DNA of 64,000 nucleotides from Rhineura floridana (taxonomy: Eukaryota; Chordata; Lepidosauria; Squamata; Rhineuridae). Numbering within the stretch: position 1 is the first letter of the stretch; the number at the start of each line of letters is the position of its first letter. The notes below the pieces were generated by a model that saw only the letters and a list, made by a program, of their open reading frames with translations, was not told where the DNA came from and searched no databases. A program made the translations under genes and the position numbers. The DNA is taken from contig NC_084480.1 in NCBI RefSeq assembly GCF_030035675.1, forward strand, positions 134,490,738 through 134,554,737, written 5' to 3'. This document shows positions 23,520 to 34,260 of the stretch, one piece after another.

Positions 23520-23720
23520 TAATTTACTCCCCTACCCTGTAACCTCTCTGTGAGGGTATATAATCTGGACTCTTTCAATAAACGGGGTTCCCATCTCTGG
23601 AAGGCATCTTGCCGGACGGATTGGGTCCCCTTTGCAAAGGTACTTTGTGGTCATGTTTTCCTGGTCTCTGGCAGTGGGGAGAAAAGTCACTCAACTCCGC
23701 ACTGTTCCCGGGGTGAACAA
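23520..23720 (+). mobile_element. Possible LTR remnant
   Basis: A TATA-like box and an AATAAA signal lie close together at about 23556-23583, followed by a GC-richer stretch that ends ggggtgaaca. This resembles the core of a retroviral LTR, but I found no matching ends or duplication. Treat as a weak fossil call. Confidence 0.3.
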
Positions 23721-23934
23721 GAGGTGAGTAAGGTTGTGGACAGCTCGTGGTTGGGTTTGGACCTAACAACAAAATCATGTTGGTATAGTAAAGCTCAGGT
23801 CTCCTGCAGTGAGTTTCTGCTTTTTCTTTAGTGGGGACCTTTTATGGCTGCTCAAGCATAGAAGACTGGCAGCCATGACATGAATCCTTGGGTTAGAAAT
23901 CATGCTAAGAGGTTGGCAGGCATTAGAAAAATAT

Positions 23935-24190
23935 TTCTTTATTTATTCTATTTCTATACCACCTTTTGGTGAAAAGGCCCTCAAGGCGGCTCACAAAAAA
24001 AATAAACACAAATACAAAACACACATCAAAAAAGAATACAGTCCACAAAAATTTAAATAACAAAATATTAACATTGTTTTTTTAAAAAAGGTTCTTTAAA
24101 GGCCTAAAGATAATCTGTCCCAAAATGTGGTACTGCCACTTCAAGAATTTTAGTCCTGAAACATTGAGCAGCTGTTGCAACGGATTCACT
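23935..24190 (-). mobile_element. L2 LINE 3' UTR and tail
   Basis: On the minus strand an A/T-rich 3' UTR ends in gagccgccttgagggccttt, tcaccaaaaggtggtataga and TTTA-type repeats. The stem is CCGCCTT with AAAGGTGG. No L2 coding sequence lies upstream; instead the DVL fragment begins directly, in the same orientation. Confidence 0.75.
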
Positions 24191-24212
24191 CACCAACTTC
24201 ATCAGATTCTTC

Positions 24213-24370
24213 CCCGAAATCATCGTCCATAGACTTGAAGTAGAACTTGTAGTTGGACTGATTGAGGAGCACCTTGAAGTCGCCCAGCATCACCCGCTCG
24301 GCCGGGATGGGCAGCTTCACCAGGTAAGGCGTCTCCTGGTCATCCAGATGGTAGATATCTTGGTCTCCTC
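24213..24370 (-). pseudogene. Dishevelled DIX-domain fragment (DVL3-like), decayed
   Basis: Minus-strand translation gives YHLDDQETPYLVKLPIPAER, then VMLGDFKVLLNQ, then SNYKFYFKSMDDDFG. This is the N-terminal DIX domain of Dishevelled, the polymerising Wnt-signal adaptor; the QETPYLVKLP and YKFxFKSMDDDFG wording is closest to DVL3. GETKI is still readable at 24355-24367, but one base is missing just after AAGAT, so it is out of frame with the rest. No ATG stands where the DVL start should be. After FG the normal VVKEEISDDN is not continued cleanly (EESDEVGE, then stop). No other DVL exon is nearby. It could be one decayed exon or, as I prefer, a short retrocopied piece. Confidence 0.8.
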
Positions 24371-24689
24371 CCTGACTCCACAGGCAAGATACAAGAAAGA
24401 AAAAGTAACAAATCTGAACTGCCATATATAAAACAATGTAAGCCTTAGTGATAAAAAGAAAGTTGGAAACAATGCTAGCTATTTAAATATCCATGAACCC
24501 ACGAACCTTTTATAGCAGTCTTGATAGTTTGGGTCAGGCTTTGCTTTGAGGGCCTTCTCTCTTTAGGGTGCAGCTTTGTCGAATCTTGGACAGCTTTCTA
24601 GTTTGCTCAGTGATCTCACAACCCCAGATCACAACTGCATACTTTCCCAAACCCTATATAGCCAAAACATTGCCTTCCAAATTGTTCCC

Positions 24690-25430
24690 AAGCTAAGTTC
24701 AAAGTGTGGTTCTTTAAAGCCCTAAGTGGTCTGGGACCAAGGTATCTTTGGAAGTGCCTCTTCCCATATTTTACTTACATCCCATCTTTCTTCTGGTGAC
24801 ACTTCCTGGCTTTTCAGGTGGTCTCTTATCCAGGCACGGATCAGTCTCAGTTCCGCTTAGCTTCAGCAAGGTGGCTGAATTCTATGTCATCAGATCATGC
24901 CCTAGGACAGCCTTTCCCAACCAGTGTGCCTCCAGATGTTGTTGGACCACAACTCTCATCTTTCCTGACCATTGGCAATGCTGGCTGAGGCTGCTGGGAG
25001 TTGTGGTCCAACAACACCTGGAGGCACAGTGGTTGGGAAAGGCTGCCCTATGACAATATGAAGCTAGTTAAGAACTTCATTCAGCTTCTGAGGCTCTTCT
25101 TGCTTTCCCTCACGATGAACGGAGATGCTCTTGGAAGGAATGAAAGATACAGGGACTTTATGGTTGTGGTGCCCAGATTATGAAATGGCCTCCTAAGCAA
25201 GGTTTGCCTGGCTCCTTCATTGCCCACTTTAAGCATGCACTAAAGAGTGCCTTACTTCAGTATGTATTTTTTTAGACATAATCTTTTAAATTGTTGTGCT
25301 TTTTATTGATACTATTGCTTTTCTGTCTGGGTTTTTACTCTATTTTTAGCTGGCAGTACCGTTTTTAAAACTTTGTAAGACTTCTTGCGTGTACATACTT
25401 AAAGGAAGGTGGGATAACTTAATAATAATT
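24690..25430 (+). mobile_element. Decayed L2 LINE 3' end, split by a MITE
   Basis: FKALSGLGPRYL occurs at about 24714-24750 and VVVPRLxNGLLSKVCLAPSL at 25155-25215, in the order of the L2 ORF2 C-terminus (KALYSLGPxYLSERL, VVAPRLWNSLPEEVRLAPSL). Stops interrupt the frame. The MITE at 24908-25045 sits between these two blocks. The tail near 25400-25440 is aaggtgggataact, followed by AAT-type repeats. Confidence 0.75.
24908..25045. mobile_element. 138-bp foldback hAT MITE, copy 1
   Basis: Ends CAGCCTTTCCCAACC and its complement; arms nearly fully paired. Duplication CCCTAGGA / CCCTATGA (7 of 8). Same length and sequence family as 38668-38805. Inserted in the L2 remnant. Confidence 0.9.
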
Positions 25431-28400
25431 CATTAAATCTGATACAGTTAAAATGGCATTCTTTGTGTATGATTCATCAGTCTCTCTGGCAACTAAGTGC
25501 ACTGCCGGTATTAGCTTGCTACAATTCCACTTATCCACAATACATGATACAATAGCTCTCAGAGTCACATTACAATTAAGTCACAATTTAATATGAATGT
25601 ACAGTTTCCTTTTGAAACATGATATAAAGAGGGCTGGGCAAGACAAACTATAGCTTCTTTCACTGGAGATCTCTTTTTTGTTTTCTATATACCATACCTG
25701 GGAATAGTAAAGGACAAGGCTTGTCAGCTCTTTCCATTCATTGTTCTAATCTGGCTGTGAACGGCCTCGTTTCCTAAGGCTGGTTCACTTCCTCAAACCA
25801 CACTGCATTAAACAGGTTTAGGCAATAAAAACTTTTTGTCCCACTTCATGGTGCAATGAATATTTAATATTTATCTGATAGATATCAGCTTGCAGGCACA
25901 AAGGAAATGAGAGTGAGGTACTCACTGAATTGTGGAGCTGATGAAGCTATCAGTCTGAATACAGAGATAATTTATTTTTGCATGTTGTCATCTATTATTA
26001 GATAACAAGACTCAAGATTAGCCTGCACAGGTGCATGGCTTGGTAAATACAGTTTTAAAACAGGCATAAAAGACCACACAGAAAACAAAGTAGCTGCTGA
26101 TGCTTCATATCGTAGGCAGATCTACCACATCCTTCTTGGCACTGAGCCTCAGTAGGACACCAGTGCAGGGGTGAAATATTAACACATGAAGAAGGGAAAG
26201 GTGTCAGTAGCCCACACATGCCCCCCACAAGTTTTCATGGCTCTCCAAGACTTCCTTCCCCCAATTGTCATTTTTGTCATTGTGATATATATATATATAT
26301 ACACATACATACATACATGTTCCCATAGGCACCCTACTGTCATATTTTGATGCCGCTGTGGGCTCCTTCTGATTATTATTATTATTATTATCTTTATTTA
26401 TACCCCACCCTTTTTCCAAACTGGAACTCAAGGCGGCTTCCAGATAAAAGTAAGAACATATCATTAAGAACATTAACATTCTGAGAGGATGGGATATAAA
26501 TTTAATAAATAAGCATTTTTGTGAGCCCAAGGCCCCACAAATTTGTCCAATTAAAAAAATTAACATATAATTTAAAATTGTGTGTGTAGTGACTGCTTCC
26601 ATAGGTACCCCACTATATTATTAGGATGCCAAAAGTCTTTTGTCCATACTTTTAAAAAATAATATTATTTTACTGATCACTCCCATGGATCTGGTGTGAT
26701 TCTGTGATGCCCAAAGGTTTTTGTGCCTTCTCAAGATCCCAAAATGCATCCTGTTAAAAACAACAACACTCAGCCATGCCCATATACACTTCAGCCACAC
26801 CCACTTTTACACTGTGGTCATGCCCACTTTGACATATGGTCCCTTGAGGGTTATCATGGCTCACTGTAGCCCTATCTTGTGAGGTAGGGCAGAAGTGGGG
26901 CTGTATTGCTGGCCCTGCCCCCAAAATGTCCACACATTGTGTGTGACTGTTTGCAAAGGAACCCCTACATGTGAGTATCAGAACACAGTTGCACAGGCAT
27001 CCCCATTGCATGGAGCTTCTCTACTTATGAGCTCTTCTATGCATAGGCATTCCTCTGCAAATGGAGTGCAGGACTAGCCCAGCGATGCAATATCAAGGGC
27101 GGGGCCAGGTGCAAAGATAATAACACTTAGGAACTCTTGCACAGTTGTGAAATTAAAGGCATTCACAATGGGTGGGGAATGACTGCAGTTCTTTTTTATT
27201 TTTTATAAACATGACATTAATTTAAAAAGCCTTCTAGAATGAAACAGGGCCTCGTCAACAGTTCTCAAGTAAAAACTTTATAGGTAGCAATAAAATATTA
27301 ACTTGGGAGGAAATTGGTAGATAACTGTGCCCTTTAATCATTCTATTTGGCTTCGGAACATAGAAAAATATTCAAATCAGGTGGCTAACCATTCAGTTGC
27401 CTGCACTTCTAGTCAAGACAATATCATTTCCATCTAATCCAAACCTCACCCAAAGCACTGTACGTCAGTGGTGTTCAATAGAAGGTGCCTCATTCAACTG
27501 TTTTACTGCTGGTCTTTTGAGGTTGGGCTTTCATCATATTAAATCATTCTATTGTGAAGTATTACAAGTACTACAAGGCATCAGTTTGATGATGCCATTG
27601 AAACCACAGATCCCTTCCAGCATCCAGGATTCACAACTACATTAATAATTTAGTTTTGACCCTCCTTCCATTTTACCTTACTTCCCTTTCTCCCTAATGT
27701 GCCTTTATCTTTGGATTGTGGGTCTGCAAGCAGGTCCTGTATGTTTACTTTTAGTATAGTGTCTAACAATTTCACATGTTTTATAAACAAAGTAACAACT
27801 ACTCAGTTACAACTGATATTACAACATGTTCCCTGATTGGTTGGGATGATCCCAGGAAGAAGCAACCTAAAAATGACAACAAAGCAGCAGGATCCTGGGA
27901 AAATGGCCGCGAAGAGTGCAGGAAAAGGTAAAAACAAGGGGTTTTCATGGATCATAATAGAGATCTTTCATATTTACCCTTTGTAATATCTTTCTCTCTC
28001 TCTTACTCTATTCTACTCCTTACTGATTTATGATTACAAAGATCAATGTCCAAATATAATGGCTGATGATGTAAGTGATCCAACTGAGACTTCAGGTGAG
28101 TTGGTAAGCCTGCATCTACACTTCCTCCATGGGGGAAAGTTGCACAGAAAGAAAGCTAGCCTTGATACCTTCTCCTTGACATCTGGATTTCAGTGTGCAG
28201 GGATTTTATTAGTAGTATCATCTTCATCATTATCATCATTTCACATCCAATCATTTGAGCCTCATTCTGTAGTCTAAAGTCATATAATTCAGATACCTGA
28301 TGCCTCATCTGCTCTTTGTGAGAACCGGGGGCTGTAATATTGATCTGCCCATCCATCCATCAAGACTCTGTGTTTGCCATCAGGGGATGTCTGCTTCCAT

Positions 28401-28554
28401 CTGTCTTGCCCCACCTTCCAGCCCTAGTAATTGAGGTGCTGTCAAAAAAACAATGAAACACCATTCTGATTTTGGAACTTTTTGGGGGTGAAAGGGTTGC
28501 TCTGTACTAATTTCAACAGCTTTAGGGTTACTTTTGGATGCGAAGATAATTACA
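25431..28554. other. Mostly unassigned
   Basis: It holds a TA/CATA microsatellite (26285-26318), an L2 tail (26371-26450) and a ~35-bp motif (cccataggcaccctactgtc ... gatgcc) that recurs loosely at about 26323, 26599 and 26680. ATGGCCGCGAAGAGTGCAGG at 27902 is the only start-like signal that caught my eye. I see no gene. Confidence 0.45.
26371..26450 (-). mobile_element. L2 LINE 3' tail fragment
   Basis: ATT repeats, then tttataccccacccttttt and ctcaaggcggcttcca: the minus-strand tail of the subfamily to which the 49420-53705 L2 belongs. Confidence 0.75.
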
Positions 28555-28618
28555 TTTTGTCACCCTAAGAGTCGGAAATGACTCACACTACAAGTGCGGG
28601 GACACCTTTACCTTTTTT
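28555..28618 (+). mobile_element. BovB / Sauria-SINE-type 3' tail
   Basis: ttgtcaccctaagagtcgga, then aatgactcacactacaagtg, then cacctttacctttttt. The 'agtcggaaatgact' phrase is the shared 3' end of BovB LINEs and the SINEs they move. I could not trace a SINE head upstream. Confidence 0.6.
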
Positions 28619-28639
28619 ATGCTCACTTTTTAAATGCAC

Positions 28640-28735
28640 TGCTAGGGTGCAATCGTAACCACATCTACTGAGAAATAAGTCCCAATGAATTCAGTGGGGC
28701 TTACTCCCAAGTAAGTGGGGTTCAGTCTTAAGCCT
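28640..28735. repeat. Short foldback repeat (CAATCCTA / GGATTGCAG type)
   Basis: aataagtcccaatgaattca pairs with gtggggcttactcccaagta. It is the clearest copy of the family also seen at 5960, 32055, 34163 and 39750. Confidence 0.7.
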
Positions 28736-28856
28736 TAATTATTAATGTTATGCTATAGCAGGGATGGGGGGAAATTCAATTTTGTTTGCTTTTTAATGAG
28801 AACTTCTCATAGTTTGAACTTCTCAAACCAATATGCAAACAGAAACACAATTATCA

Positions 28857-30566
28857 AATATGGAAGTCTTGTCCAAATGAAGAAAATAAAAAAGAACACA
28901 AACTCTGGCAAAAGAAATGCAAGAAGACAATAAGGGATGCTAAAAAAGAATTTGAGGAGCTCATTGCTAAGAACATAAAAACCAACAACAAAAAATTCTA
29001 TAAATACATTCAAAGCAGGAGGCCATCTTCAATCTTCAAAAAGGGATCCAGAGGGGATCCCGGAAATTACAGGCCAGTTAGCTTAACTTCTGTCCCTGGA
29101 AAACTGGTAGAAAGTATTATTAAAGCTAGATTAACTAAGCACATAGAAGAACAAGCCTTGCTGAAGCAGAGCCAGCATGGCTTCTGCAAAGGAAAGTCCT
29201 GTCTCAGTAACCTATTAGAATTCTTTGAGAGTGTCAACGAGCATATAGATAGAGGTGATCCAGTGGACATAGTGTACTTAGACTTTCAAAAAGCGTTTGA
29301 CAAGGTACCTCACCAAAGGCTTCTGAGGAAGCTTAGCAGTCATGGAATAAGAGGAGAGGTCCTCTTGTGGATAAGGAATTGGTTAAGAAGCAGAAAGCAG
29401 AGAATAGGAATAAACGGACAGTTCTCCCAATGGAGGGATGTAGAAAGTGGAGTTCCTCAAGGATCGGTATTGGGACCTGTACTTTTCAACTTGTTCATTA
29501 ATGACCTAGAATTAGGAGTGAGCAGTGAAGTGGCCAAGTTTGCTGACGACACTAAATTGTTCAGGGTTGTTAAAACAAAAAGGGATTGCGAAGAGCTCCA
29601 AAAAGACCTCTCCAAACTGAGTGAATGGGCAGAAAAATGGCAAATGCAATTCAATATAAACAAGTGTAAAATTATGCATATTGGAGCAAAAAATCTTAAT
29701 TTCACATATACGCTCATGGGGTCTGAACTGGCGGTGACCGACCAGGAAAGAGACCTCGGGGTTGTAGTGGACAGCACGATGAAAATGTCGACCCAGTGTG
29801 CGGCAGCTGTGAAAAAGGCAAATTCCATGCTAGCGATAATTAGGAAAGGTATTGAAAATAAAACAGCCGATATCATCATGCCGTTGTATAAATCTATGGT
29901 GCGGCCGCATTTGGAATACTGTGTACAGTTCTGGTCGCCTCATCTCAAAAAGGATATTATAGAGTTGGAAAAGGTTCAGAAGAGGGCAACCAGAATGATC
30001 AAGGGGATGGAGCGACTCCCTTACGAGGAAAGGTTGCAGCATTTGGGGCTTTTTAGTTTAGAGAAAAGGCGGGTCAGAGGAGACATGATAGAAGTGTATA
30101 AAATTATGCATGGCATTGAGAAAGTGGATAGAGAAAAGTTCTTCTCCCTCTCTCATAATACTAGAACTCGTGGACATTCAAAGAAGCTGAATGTTGGAAG
30201 ATTCAGGACAGACAAAAGGAAGTACTTCTTTACTCAGCGCATAGTTAAACTATGGAATTTGCTCCCACAAGATGCAGTAATGGCCACCAGCTTGGATGGC
30301 TTTAAAAGAAGATTAGACAAATTCATGGAGGACAGGGCTATCAATGGCTACTAGCCATGATGGCTGTGCTCTGCCACCCTAGTCAGAGGCAGCATGCTTC
30401 TGAAAACCAGTTGCTGGAAGCCTCAGGAGGGGAGAGTGTTCTTGCACTCGGGTCCTGCTTGTGGGCTTCCCCCAGGCACCTGGTTGGCCACTGTGAGAAC
30501 AGGATGCTGGACTAGATGGGTCACTGGCCTGATCCAGCAGGCTCTTCTTATGTTCTTATGTTCTTA
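28857..30566 (+). mobile_element. CR1 LINE, second young copy, 5'-truncated
   Basis: It matches the CR1 at 693-2764 with about 16 differences by eye over ~1.7 kb (roughly 1%). It starts at the equivalent of base ~693, and the bases equivalent to about 863-1234 are missing (372 bp). The 3' end carries two and a half TTATGTTC octamers, one more than the first copy. Confidence 0.93.
28861..30354 (+). CDS. CR1 ORF2, truncated, with in-frame internal deletion
   Basis: The frame runs from WKSCPNEEN at 28861 through the deletion junction (SRRPS / SIFKKGSRG near 29020-29035) to the stop at 30352-30354. The lost 372 bp are exactly 124 codons, so the frame is kept. The endonuclease is absent. The RT retains DFQKAFDKVPH, GVPQGSVLGP and FADD, but has lost the N-terminal finger part. 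No start codon is evident at the true left end. Compared with the first copy, only about five residues differ in the last 398. It is a dead-on-arrival copy, not a host gene. Confidence 0.88.
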   Translation, partial: WKSCPNEENKKEHKLWQKKCKKTIRDAKKEFEELIAKNIKTNNKKFYKYIQSRRPSSIFKKGSRGDPGNYRPVSLTSVPGKLVESIIKARLTKHIEEQALLKQSQHGFCKGKSCLSNLLEFFESVNEHIDRGDPVDIVYLDFQKAFDKVPHQRLLRKLSSHGIRGEVLLWIRNWLRSRKQRIGINGQFSQWRDVESGVPQGSVLGPVLFNLFINDLELGVSSEVAKFADDTKLFRVVKTKRDCEELQKDLSKLSEWAEKWQMQFNINKCKIMHIGAKNLNFTYTLMGSELAVTDQERDLGVVVDSTMKMSTQCAAAVKKANSMLAIIRKGIENKTADIIMPLYKSMVRPHLEYCVQFWSPHLKKDIIELEKVQKRATRMIKGMERLPYEERLQHLGLFSLEKRRVRGDMIEVYKIMHGIEKVDREKFFSLSHNTRTRGHSKKLNVGRFRTDKRKYFFTQRIVKLWNLLPQDAVMATSLDGFKRRLDKFMEDRAINGY

Positions 30567-30885
30567 TCCTTTGACATTTGACTTCTCTGAATGTTGTGAT
30601 GAAGTTCTCCAAACAAAATCTACAAAAATCTCCATATTATGGGAAACCTCTCATGACAATGCACATCAGTGAAAACAGCATACAAAAATGCATTATATTA
30701 GTGAAAACTGCTTGTAAAGATGTGTATATTAATCAAAACAGCATCCCAAAATGTGTTTTAGGAGAAATTCCCGCTAAAATGCTGATGAATTTTCAAGACA
30801 ATTTTTTAAAATACAAATTGCTGTGGAATGTGAAGAACTGAACTTAAATTAGAAAAATGAAAAACTGAGAGAAACTGAGGATAGA

Positions 30886-31625
30886 GACACACCTACTGTT
30901 CTGCCGGTTCCAGTGCATCTCCATCTCTCTTTTCTGAAAATAGGGGCACACAATGCTAGTCAAATTCCATCCCTTTCTACTCTAAAATTCTGGTTGGATC
31001 AGCTTGAGTGCATTTTTTTAAAAAAATCCACTTCAGGCAGATTTTGCAACTGATTGGTAGATCAATCCATGTGTCTTCTAGGTGCCGTCATTGGAAACAC
31101 TTTGCTGCAGGCTCAGGCAAAAAGAGTGACCAGCCCCATGCTTTGGATGTTCCTTAAAGGTCTGAAGTCAGCTGTGGAGAAGGGAGGTGTGGCCAGCAGA
31201 GGACAGAGTCACCTCAAAACACGGCCAGAAAAATAATTTTTGCTGCTTTTCAAGTAACTAGTGAACCCATAGCCTAAAACTGACAAATCCACCCAATCCT
31301 ATGGTATAGTGATATCAAAATGTTTGCAGTATATTATGGCCATTGTACTATTGTTGTATTTTGTGTGAATCACTTTGAACACAGATATATTTATGGAAAA
31401 TGTGGATTTTAAAATAAATTATGACTATCCATTTTCATAAACTCCATTACACTCTGGCATGATGAAATATGCAGTAGAATCAGGCTCAATTCTCATTGGC
31501 CGAGATCATCAGGATCAGGAAATATATTTAGCCCCTATCCTAATGCTTTCTCCAAGTGCATCACTGTACTTCCTCCCATATAACATATCCTCCACTATTT
31601 CACATATGAAAATATGGATATATTT
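30886..31625. other. No recognised feature
   Basis: AT-rich unique-looking DNA without a recognisable element or gene. Confidence 0.5.
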
Positions 31626-31834
31626 GGGGCTGTGGCTCAGGGAAAGGGCCGCGGCTTAGTGACAGAGCATATGCTTTGTATGCAACAGGCATGGGGTTCA
31701 ATCCAGGCATTGCATCTCCAGACAGGGCTGGAAGAAACCCCTGTCTGAAACCCTGGAGAGCTGCTAACAGTCAGTCACTAGAGCTGGGTGACCAACAATC
31801 TGACTCTGTATAAGGTAGCTTTCTATGTTCCTGT
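31626..31834 (+). mobile_element. tRNA-derived SINE with CR1-like 3' end, copy 1
   Basis: The head has an A-box-like ctgtggctcag, a second related stretch (cgcggcttagtg) and a B-box ggttcaatcc. The body reads cccctgtctgaaaccctgga, then gagctg. The 3' end, gaccaacaatctgactctgt, then ataaggtagctttctatgtt, resembles the resident CR1 3' end. The reverse-oriented relative is 34778-34982. Confidence 0.8.
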
Positions 31835-33253
31835 ATTTCTATTCCTTTTCTTATAAACATGGATGACTACCTGAGTCTACTCCTCTCCACTTATCCAATA
31901 AACACTATTATGTATTCTGAAGGAGGGTGGGTGTTCTCTTGATTAGACACCATAATTGCTCTCTGATATGTTATCAATGGTTCAAAATGTACCTCAGCAG
32001 CTGCCATGTGAGTGATCACATACTGCACCTTGTGTGCACTGGGGACAATGGTTTGGATCCAGACTAACAGTGTGATATTGTGCACACCTACTTAGACGTA
32101 AGCCTCACTGAGTTTAATGGGCCTTATTCTCAGGCAAATATATAGATAGGGTTGCAGTCTAAGTTAATCAGAGGTCTAACTGAAATGAATGTGAAACGTT
32201 CGCCTTAACTAAGTTGTCCTGTTGGTTTCAATGGGAACTCAGTGCAACTAACTAATCGAACACCCATTCCAATCTAATTAATGTAATATCTATTCACCCC
32301 TCACTCAGAAGTGTATCTTCTAGAGATCTGGCATGTGATTCATCCCAAAGGATGGCGATAGCAAGCAAGTCACACTAACTAAACATAACAAGGTGTCTTC
32401 AAAAAGCATTACAAGGGATTTTTTTTCAATAAAGTAGGGTTTGTGCCTGGGAAATAGGGGTAGTTTGCATGACTGCTTCTGAATCCTAGGAAGAGAAGTA
32501 AACTGGTCATCTTGGGGATGCTATGATAGGGAGAACCAAACTTGTCTACAATTCTCTGACACTGGGTGGTTTGATCCTCACTATCAGTGGTCCTACAAGA
32601 GAATGTGTGCATAATGTATGTATACAGCACATGTAGATGCACTGCATACTTCACTGGTTTTTATAATATACAAGCATTCCCATCACAATGATGAGCATGT
32701 ACTAGTGAATAATGCACACACAGTTAATGCAGCTTACAACAACTTGTTCTCTCCAGTTCTTTCAGGTACATCTTTGTTTGGATTCATGTTGCCACTTGAG
32801 TTCTCTATTCTTCTGAATAAACCACATCAGACTCAACAAATACAAGCTATGTCTTGCATGATTCTTGAACTCCTTGGCATGTACATCCAATCTAATAGAT
32901 TTTTTTTTTAGCTGATGTCATTTACTTGTTCATTTCATATTCCTGGTTTGACATCAGTGCCTACTAATGTATTTTTTTTACATCCTTCCTCATATTATAG
33001 AGTGGAATGTAGAAGGCTGCTGATGACAATTAGTTGCTGCAGTTCAAGGATATTTGCTACAACATGTATCTCCACAAAACTGAGCTGCAGAAATTAGGTT
33101 GTTCGGTATTAATGCAGAAACATTCCTTCCTCAAATGTCAGTTATGAATGGATGGCATTTCTTTTGGCTTCACAATGTATTTCTCGAAATGACAACACAT
33201 TCTGTAGCAAATCCTTACACTGTGAATTAATTTATTACATACATAAAAGGACT
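31835..33253. other. Mostly unassigned; one foldback repeat
   Basis: A decayed copy of the CAATCCTA/GGATTGCAG foldback repeat lies at 32055-32165. Nothing else is recognisable. Confidence 0.5.
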
Positions 33254-33554
33254 TGTCGTGTCCCGGTTGAGGCTCAGGAACCAGACCAGTTGGTGAAAGC
33301 AAATCAGTTTTTATTAAAGTGATATCCAGACAAAGACTACGTCGTCTCATGAACTTTAACTACTAAACATAACCTGCGACACAGAAGAGAGTTGACAGAA
33401 CAAGGAACCACTACTCCCCCTGTCCCTTAAGAAGGGGGCAAACGAGCGTGAATTCTCTCACTCTGCCTCAAAGTGCCCTCATCCACACCCCGCCTCTCCC
33501 CCTTCTTTTGCTGCCTCTTTTGCTGTCACCTTGTACATGGTGAAGGGGGTGCCA
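33254..33554 (-). mobile_element. LTR of a retrotransposon fossil
   Basis: The minus strand begins TGGCACCCCC directly after a purine run (33555-33572) that looks like a polypurine tract. It contains an AATAAA signal (near 33318) and ends CCGGGACACGACA, giving TG...CA ends and ~301 bp. The context fits the 3' LTR of a Ty3/gypsy-like or retrovirus-like element. Family and age are not certain. Confidence 0.5.
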
Positions 33555-33572
33555 CCGCCCCTCCCCTCCTGA

Positions 33573-34062
33573 GAAATCTGACTCAGGTATGAGGGAAAGC
33601 AGGGGGGGCAATGCTTAAACCATCTGGCTGTTTCTCCTTGCTTTTTCCTGGATCAGAAGGGGGTTGGATTCCTCCTTGCCCTCCCTCCTTCTCCAACTCC
33701 TCCAAGCTCGGAGGGGGAGGAGGCATGGGAAACTCACGGTAAGAATCTATGTCTGTTGGACATTCAAGGTCCTCGCTCCCAAACAGTTCTATCTCTGAGA
33801 TTCCCTCCCCCTCTTCTGCTTCTCCTTCACACGACTCTGTCCAAATGACCCCCTCCCTCTCCTCATCGTCTGAAACTTCAGGGCCCCAATCCTGCATCCT
33901 GACAGGACTCCTGGTCAGTGATGAGGTATGTGCTCTAACCTTGGTGAGGAGGATACATGTTTTCATCCATGAAGCAAAACAGAATAACCATCCCGCAAAC
34001 AAGTCAGAACAAATGCTCAATAAAGGCCACATATACTCTACCTCCACATAAGCTTTGAGCAA
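33573..34062 (-). mobile_element. Internal 3' remnant of the same LTR element
   Basis: A 159-codon stretch (33583-34062) rich in acidic residues and proline lies just upstream of the LTR. I do not recognise the protein. Position alone suggests the end of an element's internal region. The rest of the element is absent, so it is broken. Confidence 0.4.
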
Positions 34063-34162
34063 ATAAATCAGGATGAATGTTCAATAAACAGGTCATCTGG
34101 AGGAGCTCTGAGAAGCTCTGAGAAACGCTGAGCCATCTTCATCTCCCTGTTAACAGTAGTTT

Positions 34163-34260
34163 GAGTATTATAGCACAAGCCTATATAATCTAGTAAGTGT
34201 CACCGAGTTTAGTGGGGTATGCTTCCAGGAAAGTGGGTGTAGAACTGCAGCCTTAATGTT
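34163..34260. repeat. Short foldback repeat (CAATCCTA / GGATTGCAG type)
   Basis: gtaagtgtcaccgagtttag, then tggggtatgcttcc and gtagaactgcagcctta. Decayed copy of the family. Confidence 0.55.

Larger units (their letters stand above)
28757..30885 (+). mobile_element. hAT-type element (396-bp family), interrupted by a CR1
   Basis: The parts at 28757-28856 and 30567-30885 line up in order with the complete copy at 46624-47019: ttcaattttgtttgct, ttctcaaaccaatatgcaaa, then after the CR1 catacaaaaatgcattatat, taggagaaatt and gctgatgaattttca. The CR1 at 28857-30566 is the later insertion. Confidence 0.75.

Noticed and set aside
24186-24425. Working DVL exon with signal-like start MAVQICYFFFLVSCLW
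   Set aside because: The N-terminal residues are upstream DNA in the wrong frame; the true GETKI codons are shifted by one lost base and no ATG stands at the DVL start.
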